Positions 50,271-58,994 of a DNA stretch of 64,000 bases are shown here, in pieces. Under the pieces are notes generated by a model. That model saw only the letters and a program-made list of their open reading frames with translations. It made no database searches and was not told where the DNA came from. The translations under genes and the position numbers were made by a program. The stretch lies in assembly GCF_000426645.1 (NCBI RefSeq), contig NZ_AUFT01000011.1, positions 149,334 through 213,333 of the forward strand, read 5' to 3'. Numbering within the stretch: the first letter of the stretch is position 1; every line of letters starts with the position of its first letter. Source of the stretch: Nakamurella lactea DSM 19367. GTDB lineage: Bacteria; Actinomycetota; Actinomycetes; Mycobacteriales; Nakamurellaceae.

Positions 50271-50603
50271 TCAAATGACGGTCGGAGTGGCGCCGGAGTC
50301 GTTGATCAACGGACGGTCAGCGGCCGCCCAGGCGGCCATCCCGCCGGCCACGTTCACCGCGTCCCAGCCAGTGGCGTTCAGGTAGCCGGTGACCCTGGCG
50401 GAGCGTCCGCCGGAGCGACAGATCACGTACACCGGGTCACCGTCCGGCACATCGTCCAGGTGCTCGGCCAGCGTCGTCATCGCCAGATGCACAGCGCCCG
50501 GCGCGTGCCCGGCCGCCCATTCGTCGTCTTCCCGGACGTCGAGCAGCACGGCATCGGCGGGCACCTCGGAGACAGGCACCTCGGGCTGGTTTTGTGTGTG
50601 CAT
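50271..50603 (-). CDS. Single-domain rhodanese
   Basis: This 110-residue rhodanese-like protein has the active-site loop ICRSGGRS with its catalytic Cys near residue 62, preceded by LLDVREDDEWAAGHAPGAVHL and followed by NVAGGMAAWAAADRPL. It can carry sulfane sulfur as a Cys persulfide in thiosulfate or sulfide metabolism. CACACT lies 7 nt before the ATG. The DUF4328 gene follows at once and is probably co-transcribed. There is no linked sulfur operon. Confidence 0.9.
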   Translation of the reverse strand: MHTQNQPEVPVSEVPADAVLLDVREDDEWAAGHAPGAVHLAMTTLAEHLDDVPDGDPVYVICRSGGRSARVTGYLNATGWDAVNVAGGMAAWAAADRPLINDSGATPTVI

Positions 50604-50637
50604 GCGGTCCAGTGTGGCACCGGCATCGCCGCCACAT

Positions 50638-50712
50638 CCTGAGAACCCGTCGCCAGACGACCCATCGGGCGTGATTTGTGCCGATCGAGAGCCACTGGCG
50701 ACGGGTTTCAGG
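50638..50712. repeat. REP/MITE-like palindrome, copy C
   Basis: The arms CCTGAGAACCCGTCGCCAG (50638-50656) and CTGGCGACGGGTTTCAGG (50695-50712) are near-perfect inverted repeats and share their sequence with copies A and B. It lies between the rhodanese gene start and the end of the glycosylase gene. Confidence 0.75.
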
Positions 50713-50729
50713 ATCGACCCGGTGTCACC

Positions 50730-51578
50730 TCAGCGCAGCAGCCGGGACATCCGCCGGTCGGCGAGCTTCTTGCCGCCGGTCTGGCAGGTCGGGCAGTACT
50801 GGAAGGAGCGGTCGGCGAAGCTCACCTCGGCCACCGTGTCGCCGCACACCGGGCAGGGCAGACCGGTCCTGGCGTGCACCCGCAGACCGCTGCGCTTCTC
50901 CCCCTTCAACCTGGCTGCCTCACCACCGACCGAGCGGCCGACGGCATCGGTCAACACGCTCGTCAGCGCCGCCGCCAACCGATCGAGTTCGTCGTGGTCA
51001 AGCCGGCCGGCGGTGGCGAACGGGGAAAGCCTTGCGGTGTGCAGGATCTCGTCGCTGTAGGCGTTGCCGATGCCGGCCAGGACGGTCTGATCGGTGATCA
51101 CGTTCTTGATCCGTCCGGTCTTTCCGGCCAGCAGCGTCGCCAGCGCGGCCCGATCCAGCGACAGCGCGTCCGGGCCGAGCCGGGCGACGCCCGGCACCTG
51201 CTGCGGGTCGTGCACCACGGCTGCGGTGACGGACTTCTTGGTGCCGGCCTCGGTGATGTCGAAGCCGCCGGTCGGGAAGGTCACCCGCAGGGCGATCGGG
51301 CCGCCCATCTTCGGCGCCTTCGGGCTCGGGTTGTCGGTCCAGCGCAGCCAGCCGGCCCTGGCCAGGTGCAGCACCAGATGCAGGTCCCCGAAGGTGAGGT
51401 CGAGGAACTTGCCGTGTCGACCGGCGGCGTCCAGCGTGCGACCGATCAGTGCGGCGGGCGCTGGGTCGTAGGTGGTGAGCACGTTGAGCGAGGCGATACT
51501 CACCGCGGCGACCGGCTGCCCGACGGCATGGTCGGTGAGGAACGCGGCCAGCGCGGTGATCTCGGGAAGTTCCGGCAC
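50730..51578 (-). CDS. Fpg/Nei-family DNA glycosylase
   Basis: This 282-residue base-excision enzyme removes oxidised bases and nicks the abasic site. The catalytic residue of the family is the proline at position 2, so the protein must begin M-PELPE; this selects GTG 51578 over the ATG at 51587, which would put three extra residues in front. The helix-two-turn-helix motif contains LAGIGNAYSDEILH, and the C-terminal zinc finger has CPVC and CPTC with the DNA-binding Arg in FADRSFQYC. It could be Fpg or Nei-like; the exact lesion is not readable. GGAG lies just upstream. A REP-like palindrome follows it. Confidence 0.9.
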   Translation of the reverse strand: MPELPEITALAAFLTDHAVGQPVAAVSIASLNVLTTYDPAPAALIGRTLDAAGRHGKFLDLTFGDLHLVLHLARAGWLRWTDNPSPKAPKMGGPIALRVTFPTGGFDITEAGTKKSVTAAVVHDPQQVPGVARLGPDALSLDRAALATLLAGKTGRIKNVITDQTVLAGIGNAYSDEILHTARLSPFATAGRLDHDELDRLAAALTSVLTDAVGRSVGGEAARLKGEKRSGLRVHARTGLPCPVCGDTVAEVSFADRSFQYCPTCQTGGKKLADRRMSRLLR

Positions 51579-51630
51579 GCGCTCCATCGTGCCCGGCGGC
51601 ACCGGCCGCGGCAACGCCACCGGGCCGCGA

Positions 51631-52086
51631 CTACTCCTTGGTCTCCGTGGTCTCCGTGAGCCTGGACGGGACCACCGTGACCGGACAACGCGCGTGCTGG
51701 ACGCACGCCATGCTGACCGACCCGAGCAGCAGGGTGGCAAAACCGCCGCGGCCACGGCTGCCGACCACCAGCAGATCCGCGTCGGCGGACCGCTCGACCA
51801 GCACCCTGGCCGGCGGCCCTTCGACGGTCAGCACGTGCAGCCAGTCGGGTTGCGGACCGTCGAGGATCTGGTCGAGCAAGGCGGTCGCCTCCGCACCGGC
51901 GGCCTCGGCCAGCCCGCCATCGCCACCGGGCGCCCAGGCCGCTGCCTCACCCCAGGCATACGGGAATTCCCAGGCAGCGGTCACCTCGAGCTCGGCGCCG
52001 CGGAGCTGCGCCTCGGCGATCGCCCACTCGATTGCTGCCCTGCTCCCGGCCGAGCCGTCCACCCCGACCACCAGGCGTTGTGTCAT
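51631..52086 (-). CDS. Universal stress protein, single UspA domain
   Basis: This 151-residue protein has one UspA domain: RLVVGVDGSAGSRAAIEWAI at the start, EVTAAWEFPYAWG in the middle, and the ATP-binding signature VVGSRGRGGFATLLLGSVS near residues 113-131. It is expected to bind ATP and help in stress survival. GGAGG lies before ATG 52086. It stands alone, divergent from the dehydrogenase gene at 52222; the 135-bp gap between them must hold both promoters. Confidence 0.92.
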   Translation of the reverse strand: MTQRLVVGVDGSAGSRAAIEWAIAEAQLRGAELEVTAAWEFPYAWGEAAAWAPGGDGGLAEAAGAEATALLDQILDGPQPDWLHVLTVEGPPARVLVERSADADLLVVGSRGRGGFATLLLGSVSMACVQHARCPVTVVPSRLTETTETKE

Positions 52087-52221
52087 CGACAACCTCCATC
52101 GCTGCGCGGATCCGCTCTCGCCAGTCCACCACGCCGTCGGCAACCGGGCAGATCGGGCCCGATCCAGGCGGACGTCAGTGTCAGGGTGATGTTGCCGCTC
52201 ACGCGGTGGTTGGATCCTGGC

Positions 52222-53037
52222 ATGACCAGTGCACACATTGCCGATGGCGGGCCCTTCGGGCTCGGTCCGAACACGCGAGTATTGCCGCAGGCCGGCCGAA
52301 CGGCGCTGGTGACGGGGGCCGCCAGCGGTATCGGCGCGGCAATCGCCCGCCGGTTGGCGGCCGAGGGCGCGAGTGTGTTCGCCGTCGACCGCGATGCCGT
52401 CCACCTGCAGTCGTTGGTGGACGAGATCGGCGCCACCCCGATGCAGGTGGATCTCTCGGACATCGGGAACCTGCCGGCCGCGATCGCCGACGTTGCCGGC
52501 AGCGTCGACATCCTGGTGAACAACGCCGGCATCCAGCACGTGCGGCCGATCCAGGACTTCCCGGTCGAGACGTTCGAGCAGATCATCGCGCTGATGCTGA
52601 CGGCGCCGTTCGTGCTGACCAAGGCGGTGCTGCCCGGCATGTACGAACGCGGCTGGGGCCGTTTGGTGCACATCTCTTCGGCGCACGGCCGGCGGGCCAG
52701 CGAGTTCAAGGTCGCGTACGTGGCGGCCAAACACGGCCTCGAGGGGCTGTCGAAGGTCGCCGCTCTGGAGGGCGCGAGCCACGGGGTGACGAGCAACTGC
52801 GTCAACCCCGGGTATGTCAACACGCCGCTGGTGCAGGCACAGATCGCCGACCAGGCGAAGGCGCACGGCCTGCCCGCCGACGAGGTGCTGGCCACCGTCA
52901 TGCTGTCCTCGTCCCCGATCAAGCGTCTGGTCGAGGCACCGGAGGTGGCCGCAGCGGTCAGCTACCTGTGCGGCGAGGGCAGCGACTCGATCACCGGATC
53001 CGATCTGGTGCTGGACGGCGGATGGGGCGCCCGCTGA
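52222..53037 (+). CDS. Short-chain dehydrogenase, 3-hydroxybutyrate dehydrogenase type
   Basis: This 271-residue SDR has TGAASGIGAAIARRL, NNAGIQHV, the active-site Ser in HISSAHG, YVAAKHG (Tyr-Lys pair) and NCVNPGYVNTPLV. The NNAGIQHVxPI, SAHGRRASEFKVAYVAAKHG and PGYVxTPLV motifs are characteristic of D-3-hydroxybutyrate dehydrogenase, which makes acetoacetate with NAD. The acetoacetyl-CoA synthetase gene at the left edge would use that product. The first 25 residues are an extension. The ATG follows TTGGAT by 6 nt and lacks a ribosome site. It is followed after 50 bp by the VOC gene. Confidence 0.85.
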   Translation: MTSAHIADGGPFGLGPNTRVLPQAGRTALVTGAASGIGAAIARRLAAEGASVFAVDRDAVHLQSLVDEIGATPMQVDLSDIGNLPAAIADVAGSVDILVNNAGIQHVRPIQDFPVETFEQIIALMLTAPFVLTKAVLPGMYERGWGRLVHISSAHGRRASEFKVAYVAAKHGLEGLSKVAALEGASHGVTSNCVNPGYVNTPLVQAQIADQAKAHGLPADEVLATVMLSSSPIKRLVEAPEVAAAVSYLCGEGSDSITGSDLVLDGGWGAR

Positions 53038-53075
53038 CGACGGCCGCCGAAACCGCGGCTGTCGGACCGTCCGCG

Positions 53076-53081
53076 CAGAAT
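53076..53081 (+). promoter_or_regulatory. -10 element of leaderless VOC gene
   Basis: CAGAAT ends 6 nt before the ATG at 53088, with no ribosome site. Confidence 0.45.
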
Positions 53082-53087
53082 GTCGCC

Positions 53088-53537
53088 ATGGATGCATCGA
53101 TGAGCATGCTCACCCTCGGGGTGCGCGATCTGGCCGCCGCCCGCCGCTTCTACGTCGACGGACTGGGGTGGAAGCCGGCCGCCGAAGTGCCGGGCGATGT
53201 CGTCTTCCTGAACGTCGGACCCGCACTGCTGCTCGGCCTGTGGAGCCGGGACAGCCTGTCCGCGGAAGCCGGCGGCCTGTACCTCGGCGACCAGGCGGCG
53301 CCGATCTCGCTGGCCCACATGCTGCCGGACGCCGAGTCGGTCGGCCGGGTGCTGGACGAGGCGGTCGCCGCCGGCGCGACACTGATCGCCCCGGCCACCG
53401 AACGCGACTGGGGCGGTGTCACCGGATACTTCGCCGATCCCGACGGCTACCGCTGGGAGGTTGCCTGGAACCCGACGGCCATGCCCGGGATGGTCGAGGT
53501 CCTCGGCCCGGAGGCGGCCAGGCAACGGCTGGGCTGA
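53088..53537 (+). CDS. VOC-superfamily (glyoxalase-like) protein
   Basis: This 149-residue protein has the vicinal-oxygen-chelate fold with two beta-alpha-beta-beta-beta modules: MLTLGVRDLAAARRFYVDGLGW opens the first, and GGVTGYFADPDGYRWEVAWNP closes the second. The metal ligands are only partly clear (Glu in WEVAWN, His in LAHMLPD). The family includes lyases, dioxygenases and antibiotic-binding proteins, so no reaction is assigned. It is convergent with the response-regulator gene. Confidence 0.85.
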   Translation: MDASMSMLTLGVRDLAAARRFYVDGLGWKPAAEVPGDVVFLNVGPALLLGLWSRDSLSAEAGGLYLGDQAAPISLAHMLPDAESVGRVLDEAVAAGATLIAPATERDWGGVTGYFADPDGYRWEVAWNPTAMPGMVEVLGPEAARQRLG

Positions 53538-53560
53538 CGATCCAGGCCGGCCGGCGGAGG

Positions 53561-54205
53561 TCAGCCCCGCAGGTAGGCGAGCACCGCCAGCACCCGGCGG
53601 TTGTCGGAGTCGTCCTGCTCCAGGCCGAGCTTGCCGAAGATCCGCTGAATGTGTTTGGCGACAGCACCTTCGGTCACCACCATGGCGGCGGCGATGGCCG
53701 CGTTCGAGCGACCCTCGGCCATCAGCGTCAGCACCTCCCGCTCCCGCGGGGTCAGCGCCTGCACCGGATCGTTCCGCCGGCCCACCGTCATCACCTGCGC
53801 CACCACCTGCGGATCCAGCACCGTTCCACCGGCCGCGATCCGCTGCACGGCGTCCAGGAACTCGTCGATATCGCTCACCCGGTCCTTGAGCAGGTACCCG
53901 ATGCCACCGTTGCCGGTGGCCAGCAGCTCGTCGGCGTAGGACAGCTCCACGTACTGCGAGAGCACCAGAATCGGTGCGGCCGGCCAGCTTTCGCGGACCT
54001 GAACGGCCGCCCGCATGCCCTCGTCGGAGTGCGAGGGTGGCATCCGGACGTCCACAAGGGCGACGTCGGGACGATGCTGCAACACCGCCGTCACGAACGA
54101 CGGCCCGTCGTCCACCGCCGCGACCACCTGGTGTCCGGCCTCGACCAGCAGCCGCTCCAGACCCTCCCGCAGCAGCGTCGAGTCGTCCGCCATCACTATC
54201 CGCAT
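53561..54205 (-). CDS. NarL/LuxR-family response regulator
   Basis: This 214-residue regulator has a receiver domain (about 1-120; MRIVMADDSTLLREGL, phospho-acceptor Asp in VALVDVRMPP, Lys in LLKDRVSD) and a C-terminal LuxR helix-turn-helix (LTPREREVLTLMAEGRSNAA...). It should be phosphorylated by the histidine kinase encoded directly upstream, with which it overlaps by 10 bp. The target genes are unknown; the divergent FUSC exporter is the nearest candidate. Confidence 0.93.
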   Translation of the reverse strand: MRIVMADDSTLLREGLERLLVEAGHQVVAAVDDGPSFVTAVLQHRPDVALVDVRMPPSHSDEGMRAAVQVRESWPAAPILVLSQYVELSYADELLATGNGGIGYLLKDRVSDIDEFLDAVQRIAAGGTVLDPQVVAQVMTVGRRNDPVQALTPREREVLTLMAEGRSNAAIAAAMVVTEGAVAKHIQRIFGKLGLEQDDSDNRRVLAVLAYLRG

Positions 54206-55563
54206 GCGATCTCCGCCACCAGTTCGGTCGGGCCGCCGGGCGGCGACGTCACGTTGAGTATGCCGTCGACACCGCGGACCCGGTCGGCCAGACCGACCAG
54301 ACCGTGCCCCTTGGCCAGTTGGGCGCCACCGACACCGTCGTCACTCACCTTGACCGTCAACACCTTTCGGTCCGTCGTCAGCTCGACGACGGCGTAGGTC
54401 GCCATGGCATGTTTGGCGACATTGACCAGCGCCTCACTCACCACGAAATAGGCCGCGGTCTGCACGTGGTCCGGCAGGTCGTCGGACAGGTCGAGCTTCA
54501 GGTGCACCGGAACCGTTGATCTGGCCACGATTTCCTCCATCGCGGCCCGCAGACCTCGGTCCGCCAGGACCGGCGGTGCAATCCCCCGCGACAGGGCCCG
54601 CAGCTCCTCCAGCGTCTGCCTGGTCTGTGCGATGGTCTCGTCCAGGATGCTGCGGGCGAGTTCGGGATCCTTGTCGATCTGCCGTTTCGCCCGGCCGAGA
54701 TCCATCCCGAGCCGGACCAGCCGCTGCTGCGGACCGTCGTGGATGTCCCGTTCCAGCCGGCGCAGCGAACCGGCCTCGGCGGTGCGCGCCGCCTCCCGGC
54801 CCTTGACCAGGTATTCGACCTCCCGTTGCTGGTTCGCCCGGCCGCTCAGCAGCAGCAGCGCCGGGCCGGTGTCGATCCAGGCCATCGCCCGCATCACCGC
54901 CGGCAGGGTGATCAGGAACAACAACCCGAGCACCGTGTAGAACGCCAGCTCCACGAGATACGAATTGCCGAGCCCCATCACCTCTGGCAGCGAGGCGTTG
55001 TCGTCCCCCAGCCGGGGTGCCCAGCCCCACACCAGCCAGCTCAGCCCGCCGAACGCCACCGACCACCAGACCAGCGTCACCGCGAAGGTGACGGTGGCGA
55101 TGATGAAGCCGAACAGCCCGTGCACGATGTCCCACCACGACTGCGAATCGGTCAGCGTGGTGCGGGCGCGCGCAACGAAGCCGCCGTCGGAGCGCAGGTA
55201 TTTCGGCGTCGGCGCCGCCCGGTGCATGAATCGCCGGATCATCCGCCGCTTCGCCACGGCCAGACCCCGGGCGGTGAAGGCACACCAGGCGAGCACCGGC
55301 AGCCCGATCACGGTGATCGACAGGGCCAGTCCCAATAGGAAGGTGGCGCCGACCGCCAGGAAACTCCCGATGGCCAACGGGAACCAGGACAGCACGAAGA
55401 CGGCGTCCCGGCCGGCCCGCCGCAGGCCGTACCGACGGCCGGGCGATGCGGGGCGGTCGGCGCGTTGCTCGATCGTCGTGCTGCTCATCCGCTGCGGACC
55501 CCTGGCGGTGTCCCAGCTCCCGCCGCCGGCGGCGGCGTAGGCCGCCGCGGGGTTCTCCGTCAT
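54196..55563 (-). CDS. NarL-type sensor histidine kinase
   Basis: This 455-residue kinase has an N-terminal membrane sensor region of about 280 residues with five or six hydrophobic segments (FVLSWFPLAIGSFLAVGATF, FGFIIATVTFAVTLVWW). The HisKA_3 dimerisation helix has the phospho-His in LERDIHDGPQQRLVRLGMDL. The HATPase_c domain has VVSEALVNVAKHA (N box), SDDGVGGAQ (G1) and GHGLVGLADRV (G2). The short loops suggest sensing inside the membrane, as in DesK- or LiaS-like kinases responding to envelope stress. ATG 55563 is preferred; a TTG at 55581 and an internal ATG are alternatives. Confidence 0.92.
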   Translation of the reverse strand: MTENPAAAYAAAGGGSWDTARGPQRMSSTTIEQRADRPASPGRRYGLRRAGRDAVFVLSWFPLAIGSFLAVGATFLLGLALSITVIGLPVLAWCAFTARGLAVAKRRMIRRFMHRAAPTPKYLRSDGGFVARARTTLTDSQSWWDIVHGLFGFIIATVTFAVTLVWWSVAFGGLSWLVWGWAPRLGDDNASLPEVMGLGNSYLVELAFYTVLGLLFLITLPAVMRAMAWIDTGPALLLLSGRANQQREVEYLVKGREAARTAEAGSLRRLERDIHDGPQQRLVRLGMDLGRAKRQIDKDPELARSILDETIAQTRQTLEELRALSRGIAPPVLADRGLRAAMEEIVARSTVPVHLKLDLSDDLPDHVQTAAYFVVSEALVNVAKHAMATYAVVELTTDRKVLTVKVSDDGVGGAQLAKGHGLVGLADRVRGVDGILNVTSPPGGPTELVAEIACG

Positions 55564-55679
55564 ACCCGCAACGGTAGGCAACCCGGATCGATCCGCCCAG
55601 CCCGCTGGCTGGCCGACCCGGGGTGCAGCTAGGTGGACAACCCGTCTGCGGCGGCACGCGGATCTGCGACGATCAGGGC

Positions 55680-58082
55680 GTGACCACGGCCCCGCGACCC
55701 GAGCAACGGCGGGTGGCGCTGCACCGGGAGTTGCTGCGCCGCGGCCGGGTCCGGGCCTCGATCGAGTGGCGGGACGCGCGCGACCGGCTGATCGCTTCGG
55801 ACCCCGGGCTCAGCCAGCTGCGGCTGGCCATCAGGGTACTGGTGGCGATCGGCACCATCCTGGCGTTGGAGTTGCTGCTGGCCAGGGTGTTGGGCGTGTC
55901 GGCCACCCTGCCGATGTTGATCGGCGCGGTGATCGCGATGGTCACCTCGTCCGGGATCAGGGAGAACACCAGGACCAGGACGCTGACCGCCGTCGCGCCG
56001 GTGCTGCCGGCCGCCGCGATCGGCGTCACCCTGTCGGTGCTGACCGTCGACAGCCGGCCGCTCTCGGTGATCGGATTCGTGCTGCTGTCGTTCCTGGCCG
56101 TCTGGGTGCGCCGGTTCGGCGGCGCCTGGATCACCTACGGGCTGGTCTGCTGGCAGGCGTATTTCTTCGTGCAGTTCCTGCACCCGCCCCGCTCGGCGTT
56201 GCCGGAGATCCTGGCGGCCGTCACCGTCGCGGCGGTCTGGGTGACGATCGTGCTCAGCACCCTGCTCTACGAGGACCCGGCCGCCCGGCTGCGGCGCACC
56301 GTCACCGCGCTGCGCGCCCGGGTGCGCTCGGCGGTCTCGGCGTGCCTGGATGTGCTGGACGACCCGGACGACGCCGGAGCAGTGCGGCGGCTGCGCGGCC
56401 ACCTGGTGCGGGTGTCGGAGGTGGCGCTGCTGTTCGACGGGCAGCTGTCCGAGGCCAGAGCGATCCCGCCCGGAGCCACACCCACGGCGCTGCGGCAGTG
56501 GGTGGTCGAGGTGGAGATCGGGATGGACGAACTGGTCCGGGTGGTGCGCCGGCTGGTCGACCCGCAGACCGGGGTGCCGGCCGCGGATCTGGCCGAGGTT
56601 CGTCCGCTGCTGAAGGCACTCGGCTGGGGCGACAGCGATGCCGCAACGGCGCTGTCCCGGACGGTGGCCGCCCGGGCGGACCTGCACCCGGCGGTCCGCC
56701 GGGTCGGCGCGGTGGCCGGTTACCTGGTCGCCACCATCGGTCGGTGGTCGTCCGGAGACCTGTTGCACGACAACAACAACGGGTCTGACGACGATCACGG
56801 CAGCGATGGCGATGACGATGACGTCGACGATGACGAAAACTCGGCCGGCACCGACGGCGCCGACGGTGCCGGAGGCGAGGGCGGTGCCGGCGCCGGTGAC
56901 GGCGCGGGAGGTGAGGGCGGTGCCGGCGCGGTAGATGATCGCCACCGGAGGAGTTCGGACGACGGGTTCGAACCGGTGATCATCCTGCGAGCCGGCAAAC
57001 TTCCCGGCACCGCGGCGGTCGCCGCCGAGGCCGTCGGCAGCGAATCCGCCCCCTGGTGGTCGCCGACCGGCCTCCGGCTGACCACCCGGCAGGCGATCCA
57101 GGCGGCGATCGCCGCGGGTCTGGCCGTCGTGGTCGGGCACCTGGTGTCACCGCAGCGCTACTACTGGGCGGTAATCGCGGCGTTCATCGCCTTCACCGGG
57201 ACCGCGACCGCCAGTGAGACGGTTCGGCGCAGCATCGGCCGGGTTGTCGGCACCACCGCCGGCCTGGTCGCTGCGGTACTGCTGGCGAACGTCACCGCCG
57301 GGCACACCGTGCTCGTCTTCGTCGTGTTGCTGGTGAGTCTGGGGCTGGCCTGGTACCTGATCGCGATCAGCTACAGCGCGATGATCTTCATGATCACGGT
57401 TGCGCTCGGTCAGTTGTACGCGCTGCTGCACACGTTCTCCGACCAGGTGCTGGTGCTGCGGCTGCAGGAGACCGTTGTCGGTGCGGTGATCGGTGGCCTG
57501 GTCGGCGCCCTCGTGCTGCCAGCCAGTGCGCTGCGCACCCTGCGGGTGGCCCGACGTCAGCTGTTGGAGACGTTGGCCGACCTGCTGGACGGATGTGCCG
57601 AGTCGATTCGGACCGGTACGCCGGCAGGCTTGCTACTCACCAGGTCCGTCGCGCTGGACGCGGATGCCCGACAGGTGACGCAGGCGGTGCAATCGCTGAT
57701 CCGCGGCCGGTTCTTCGGCTCCGATCGCGCCGGTCTGCGGCGTCGGGTTGCGGTGCTGGGCTCGGCCGCGGCCGCCGGCCGGCGGATCGCGGTGTCGCTC
57801 ACCAGGGGTTTCCCGGCCGACGAGGCCGGCGCCGCCGCACTCACCGAGCTGGCGGCCGAGGCCCGCCGACTGGCCGAGCTGCCGCGGTTGGAGGATCCGC
57901 CGGTCGGCGATCAGGACAGCATTGCCGACCGGGTGGCCGCCCTGCTCGATCCCGGACAACCCGGTCGGACCACCGGCACCCCGGGCGACCCGGCCAGCGA
58001 CACCGACCGGGTCCCCCGCGCCATCCGCCGGCTGGCCGACACGCTGACCCTGCTCACCCCGCGCGGCAACTCCGGCCGCTGA
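55680..58082 (+). CDS. FUSC-family exporter with acidic low-complexity insert
   Basis: This 800-residue protein has the FUSC (aromatic-acid exporter/YccS-like) architecture: membrane bundle 1 (about 45-180), a cytoplasmic helical region, membrane bundle 2 (about 460-620, TGLRLTTRQAIQAAIAAGLAVV), and a C-terminal helical region. Between the halves, residues about 364-435 are a striking Asp-rich then Gly/Ala-rich insert (NNNGSDDDHGSDGDDDDVDD, then GGEGGAGAGDGAGGEG repeats). Relatives export aromatic acids or polyamines. GTG 55680 follows GACGAT by 6 nt, suggesting a leaderless transcript. It is divergent from the two-component system, which may regulate it. Confidence 0.83.
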   Translation: MTTAPRPEQRRVALHRELLRRGRVRASIEWRDARDRLIASDPGLSQLRLAIRVLVAIGTILALELLLARVLGVSATLPMLIGAVIAMVTSSGIRENTRTRTLTAVAPVLPAAAIGVTLSVLTVDSRPLSVIGFVLLSFLAVWVRRFGGAWITYGLVCWQAYFFVQFLHPPRSALPEILAAVTVAAVWVTIVLSTLLYEDPAARLRRTVTALRARVRSAVSACLDVLDDPDDAGAVRRLRGHLVRVSEVALLFDGQLSEARAIPPGATPTALRQWVVEVEIGMDELVRVVRRLVDPQTGVPAADLAEVRPLLKALGWGDSDAATALSRTVAARADLHPAVRRVGAVAGYLVATIGRWSSGDLLHDNNNGSDDDHGSDGDDDDVDDDENSAGTDGADGAGGEGGAGAGDGAGGEGGAGAVDDRHRRSSDDGFEPVIILRAGKLPGTAAVAAEAVGSESAPWWSPTGLRLTTRQAIQAAIAAGLAVVVGHLVSPQRYYWAVIAAFIAFTGTATASETVRRSIGRVVGTTAGLVAAVLLANVTAGHTVLVFVVLLVSLGLAWYLIAISYSAMIFMITVALGQLYALLHTFSDQVLVLRLQETVVGAVIGGLVGALVLPASALRTLRVARRQLLETLADLLDGCAESIRTGTPAGLLLTRSVALDADARQVTQAVQSLIRGRFFGSDRAGLRRRVAVLGSAAAAGRRIAVSLTRGFPADEAGAAALTELAAEARRLAELPRLEDPPVGDQDSIADRVAALLDPGQPGRTTGTPGDPASDTDRVPRAIRRLADTLTLLTPRGNSGR

Positions 58083-58105
58083 GCACCGCTGTCTATGCCC
58101 TGCGA

Positions 58106-58624
58106 TCAGCCGCCGGCGGCTTCGGTGGTCGCCACCCGCCGCTGGGCGAGCTCGTCGTCCAACCGCAGCAGCCCCGGGCCGTCGTCGTCGACCAGTTCGA
58201 TCCGGCCAACGATCTCGCTGACGGTCGATTCTTCCTCGATCTGCTCGGACAGGAACCAGTTGAGCAGCGGTCGGGAGTCGTAGTCGGCGGCCTTCTCCGC
58301 CTTGCCGACCAGGTCGCGGATCGCCGCCGATACTTTCTGCTCGTGCTGGTAGGCGGCCTGGAAGCAGTCCAGTACCGAGTTGATCTCGAGCTTCGGCGCC
58401 GGAATTGCGCCGATCGCGGGATGATTGTCGCGATCGGCGAGGTGATCGATGAACTTGTTCGCGTGCACGATCTCCTCGTCGGCCTGATGCCGCAGCCAGG
58501 CGGCCATCCCGGGCAGATCGCGGATCTCCATCTCGATCGCCAACTGGCGGTAGACCATGGAAGCTGCAAATTCGAGGGTGATTTGGTCGTTGAAGGCCTT
58601 TTCCAAGGGTGCACTCAGTTTCAT
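58106..58624 (-). CDS. Non-haem ferritin
   Basis: This 172-residue ferritin forms the 24-subunit iron-storage shell and oxidises Fe(II). The ferroxidase ligands are in place: LEFAASMVYRQLAIEME (first helix Glu), ADEEIVHANKFIDH (ExxH pair), and the later SEQIEEESTVSEIV (Gln/Glu). The length and the absence of a haem-binding Met pattern favour ferritin over bacterioferritin. ATG 58624 is chosen; an upstream in-frame start would add 12 unlike residues. It is convergent with the FUSC gene and follows the monooxygenase gene by 49 bp. Confidence 0.92.
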   Translation of the reverse strand: MKLSAPLEKAFNDQITLEFAASMVYRQLAIEMEIRDLPGMAAWLRHQADEEIVHANKFIDHLADRDNHPAIGAIPAPKLEINSVLDCFQAAYQHEQKVSAAIRDLVGKAEKAADYDSRPLLNWFLSEQIEEESTVSEIVGRIELVDDDGPGLLRLDDELAQRRVATTEAAGG

Positions 58625-58673
58625 GTCATGAGATTGCCACTCGGGAGCGATCGGCGCCACCGCCCCGACCGGC

Positions 58674-58994
58674 TCACTGCACCTTCAGCTCGCCCATCTC
58701 GTCCCAGCCGTCACCGTCCACTTGCCGGCTGACGATCTTCGGCGTCGCGGCCAGCGCCGGCAGCAACTCCTGCATGGCCTTCTTGAAGTGATCACTGTTC
58801 ACATGCGGACCCGCACCGTCGTCGGTGAACGCCTCGACCAGTACGAACTCGTGCGGGTCGGTGACGCTGCGGGACCACTCGAACCACAGGTTGCCGGGCT
58901 CGGCGCGGGTGGCCTCGGTGAAGTCGTGCACCAGGTCCAGCCAGCGGTCGGTGTATTCGGGCCTGGTCGGAAACTTCACCACGATGAGATACAT
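58674..58994 (-). CDS. ABM-domain putative quinol monooxygenase
   Basis: This 106-residue protein has the antibiotic-biosynthesis monooxygenase (ABM) ferredoxin-like fold: MYLIVVKFPTRPEYTDRWLD, TRAEPGNLWFEWSRS, and the usual EAFTDDGAGPHVNSDHFKKAM with its conserved His. Relatives include YgiN, LsrG and small haem or quinol oxygenases. ATG 58994 is set by GGAGG 8 nt upstream. Its substrate is unknown. The 141-bp gap before the PEBP stop at 59136 holds its promoter and shows nothing else that I recognise. Confidence 0.85.
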   Translation of the reverse strand: MYLIVVKFPTRPEYTDRWLDLVHDFTEATRAEPGNLWFEWSRSVTDPHEFVLVEAFTDDGAGPHVNSDHFKKAMQELLPALAATPKIVSRQVDGDGWDEMGELKVQ

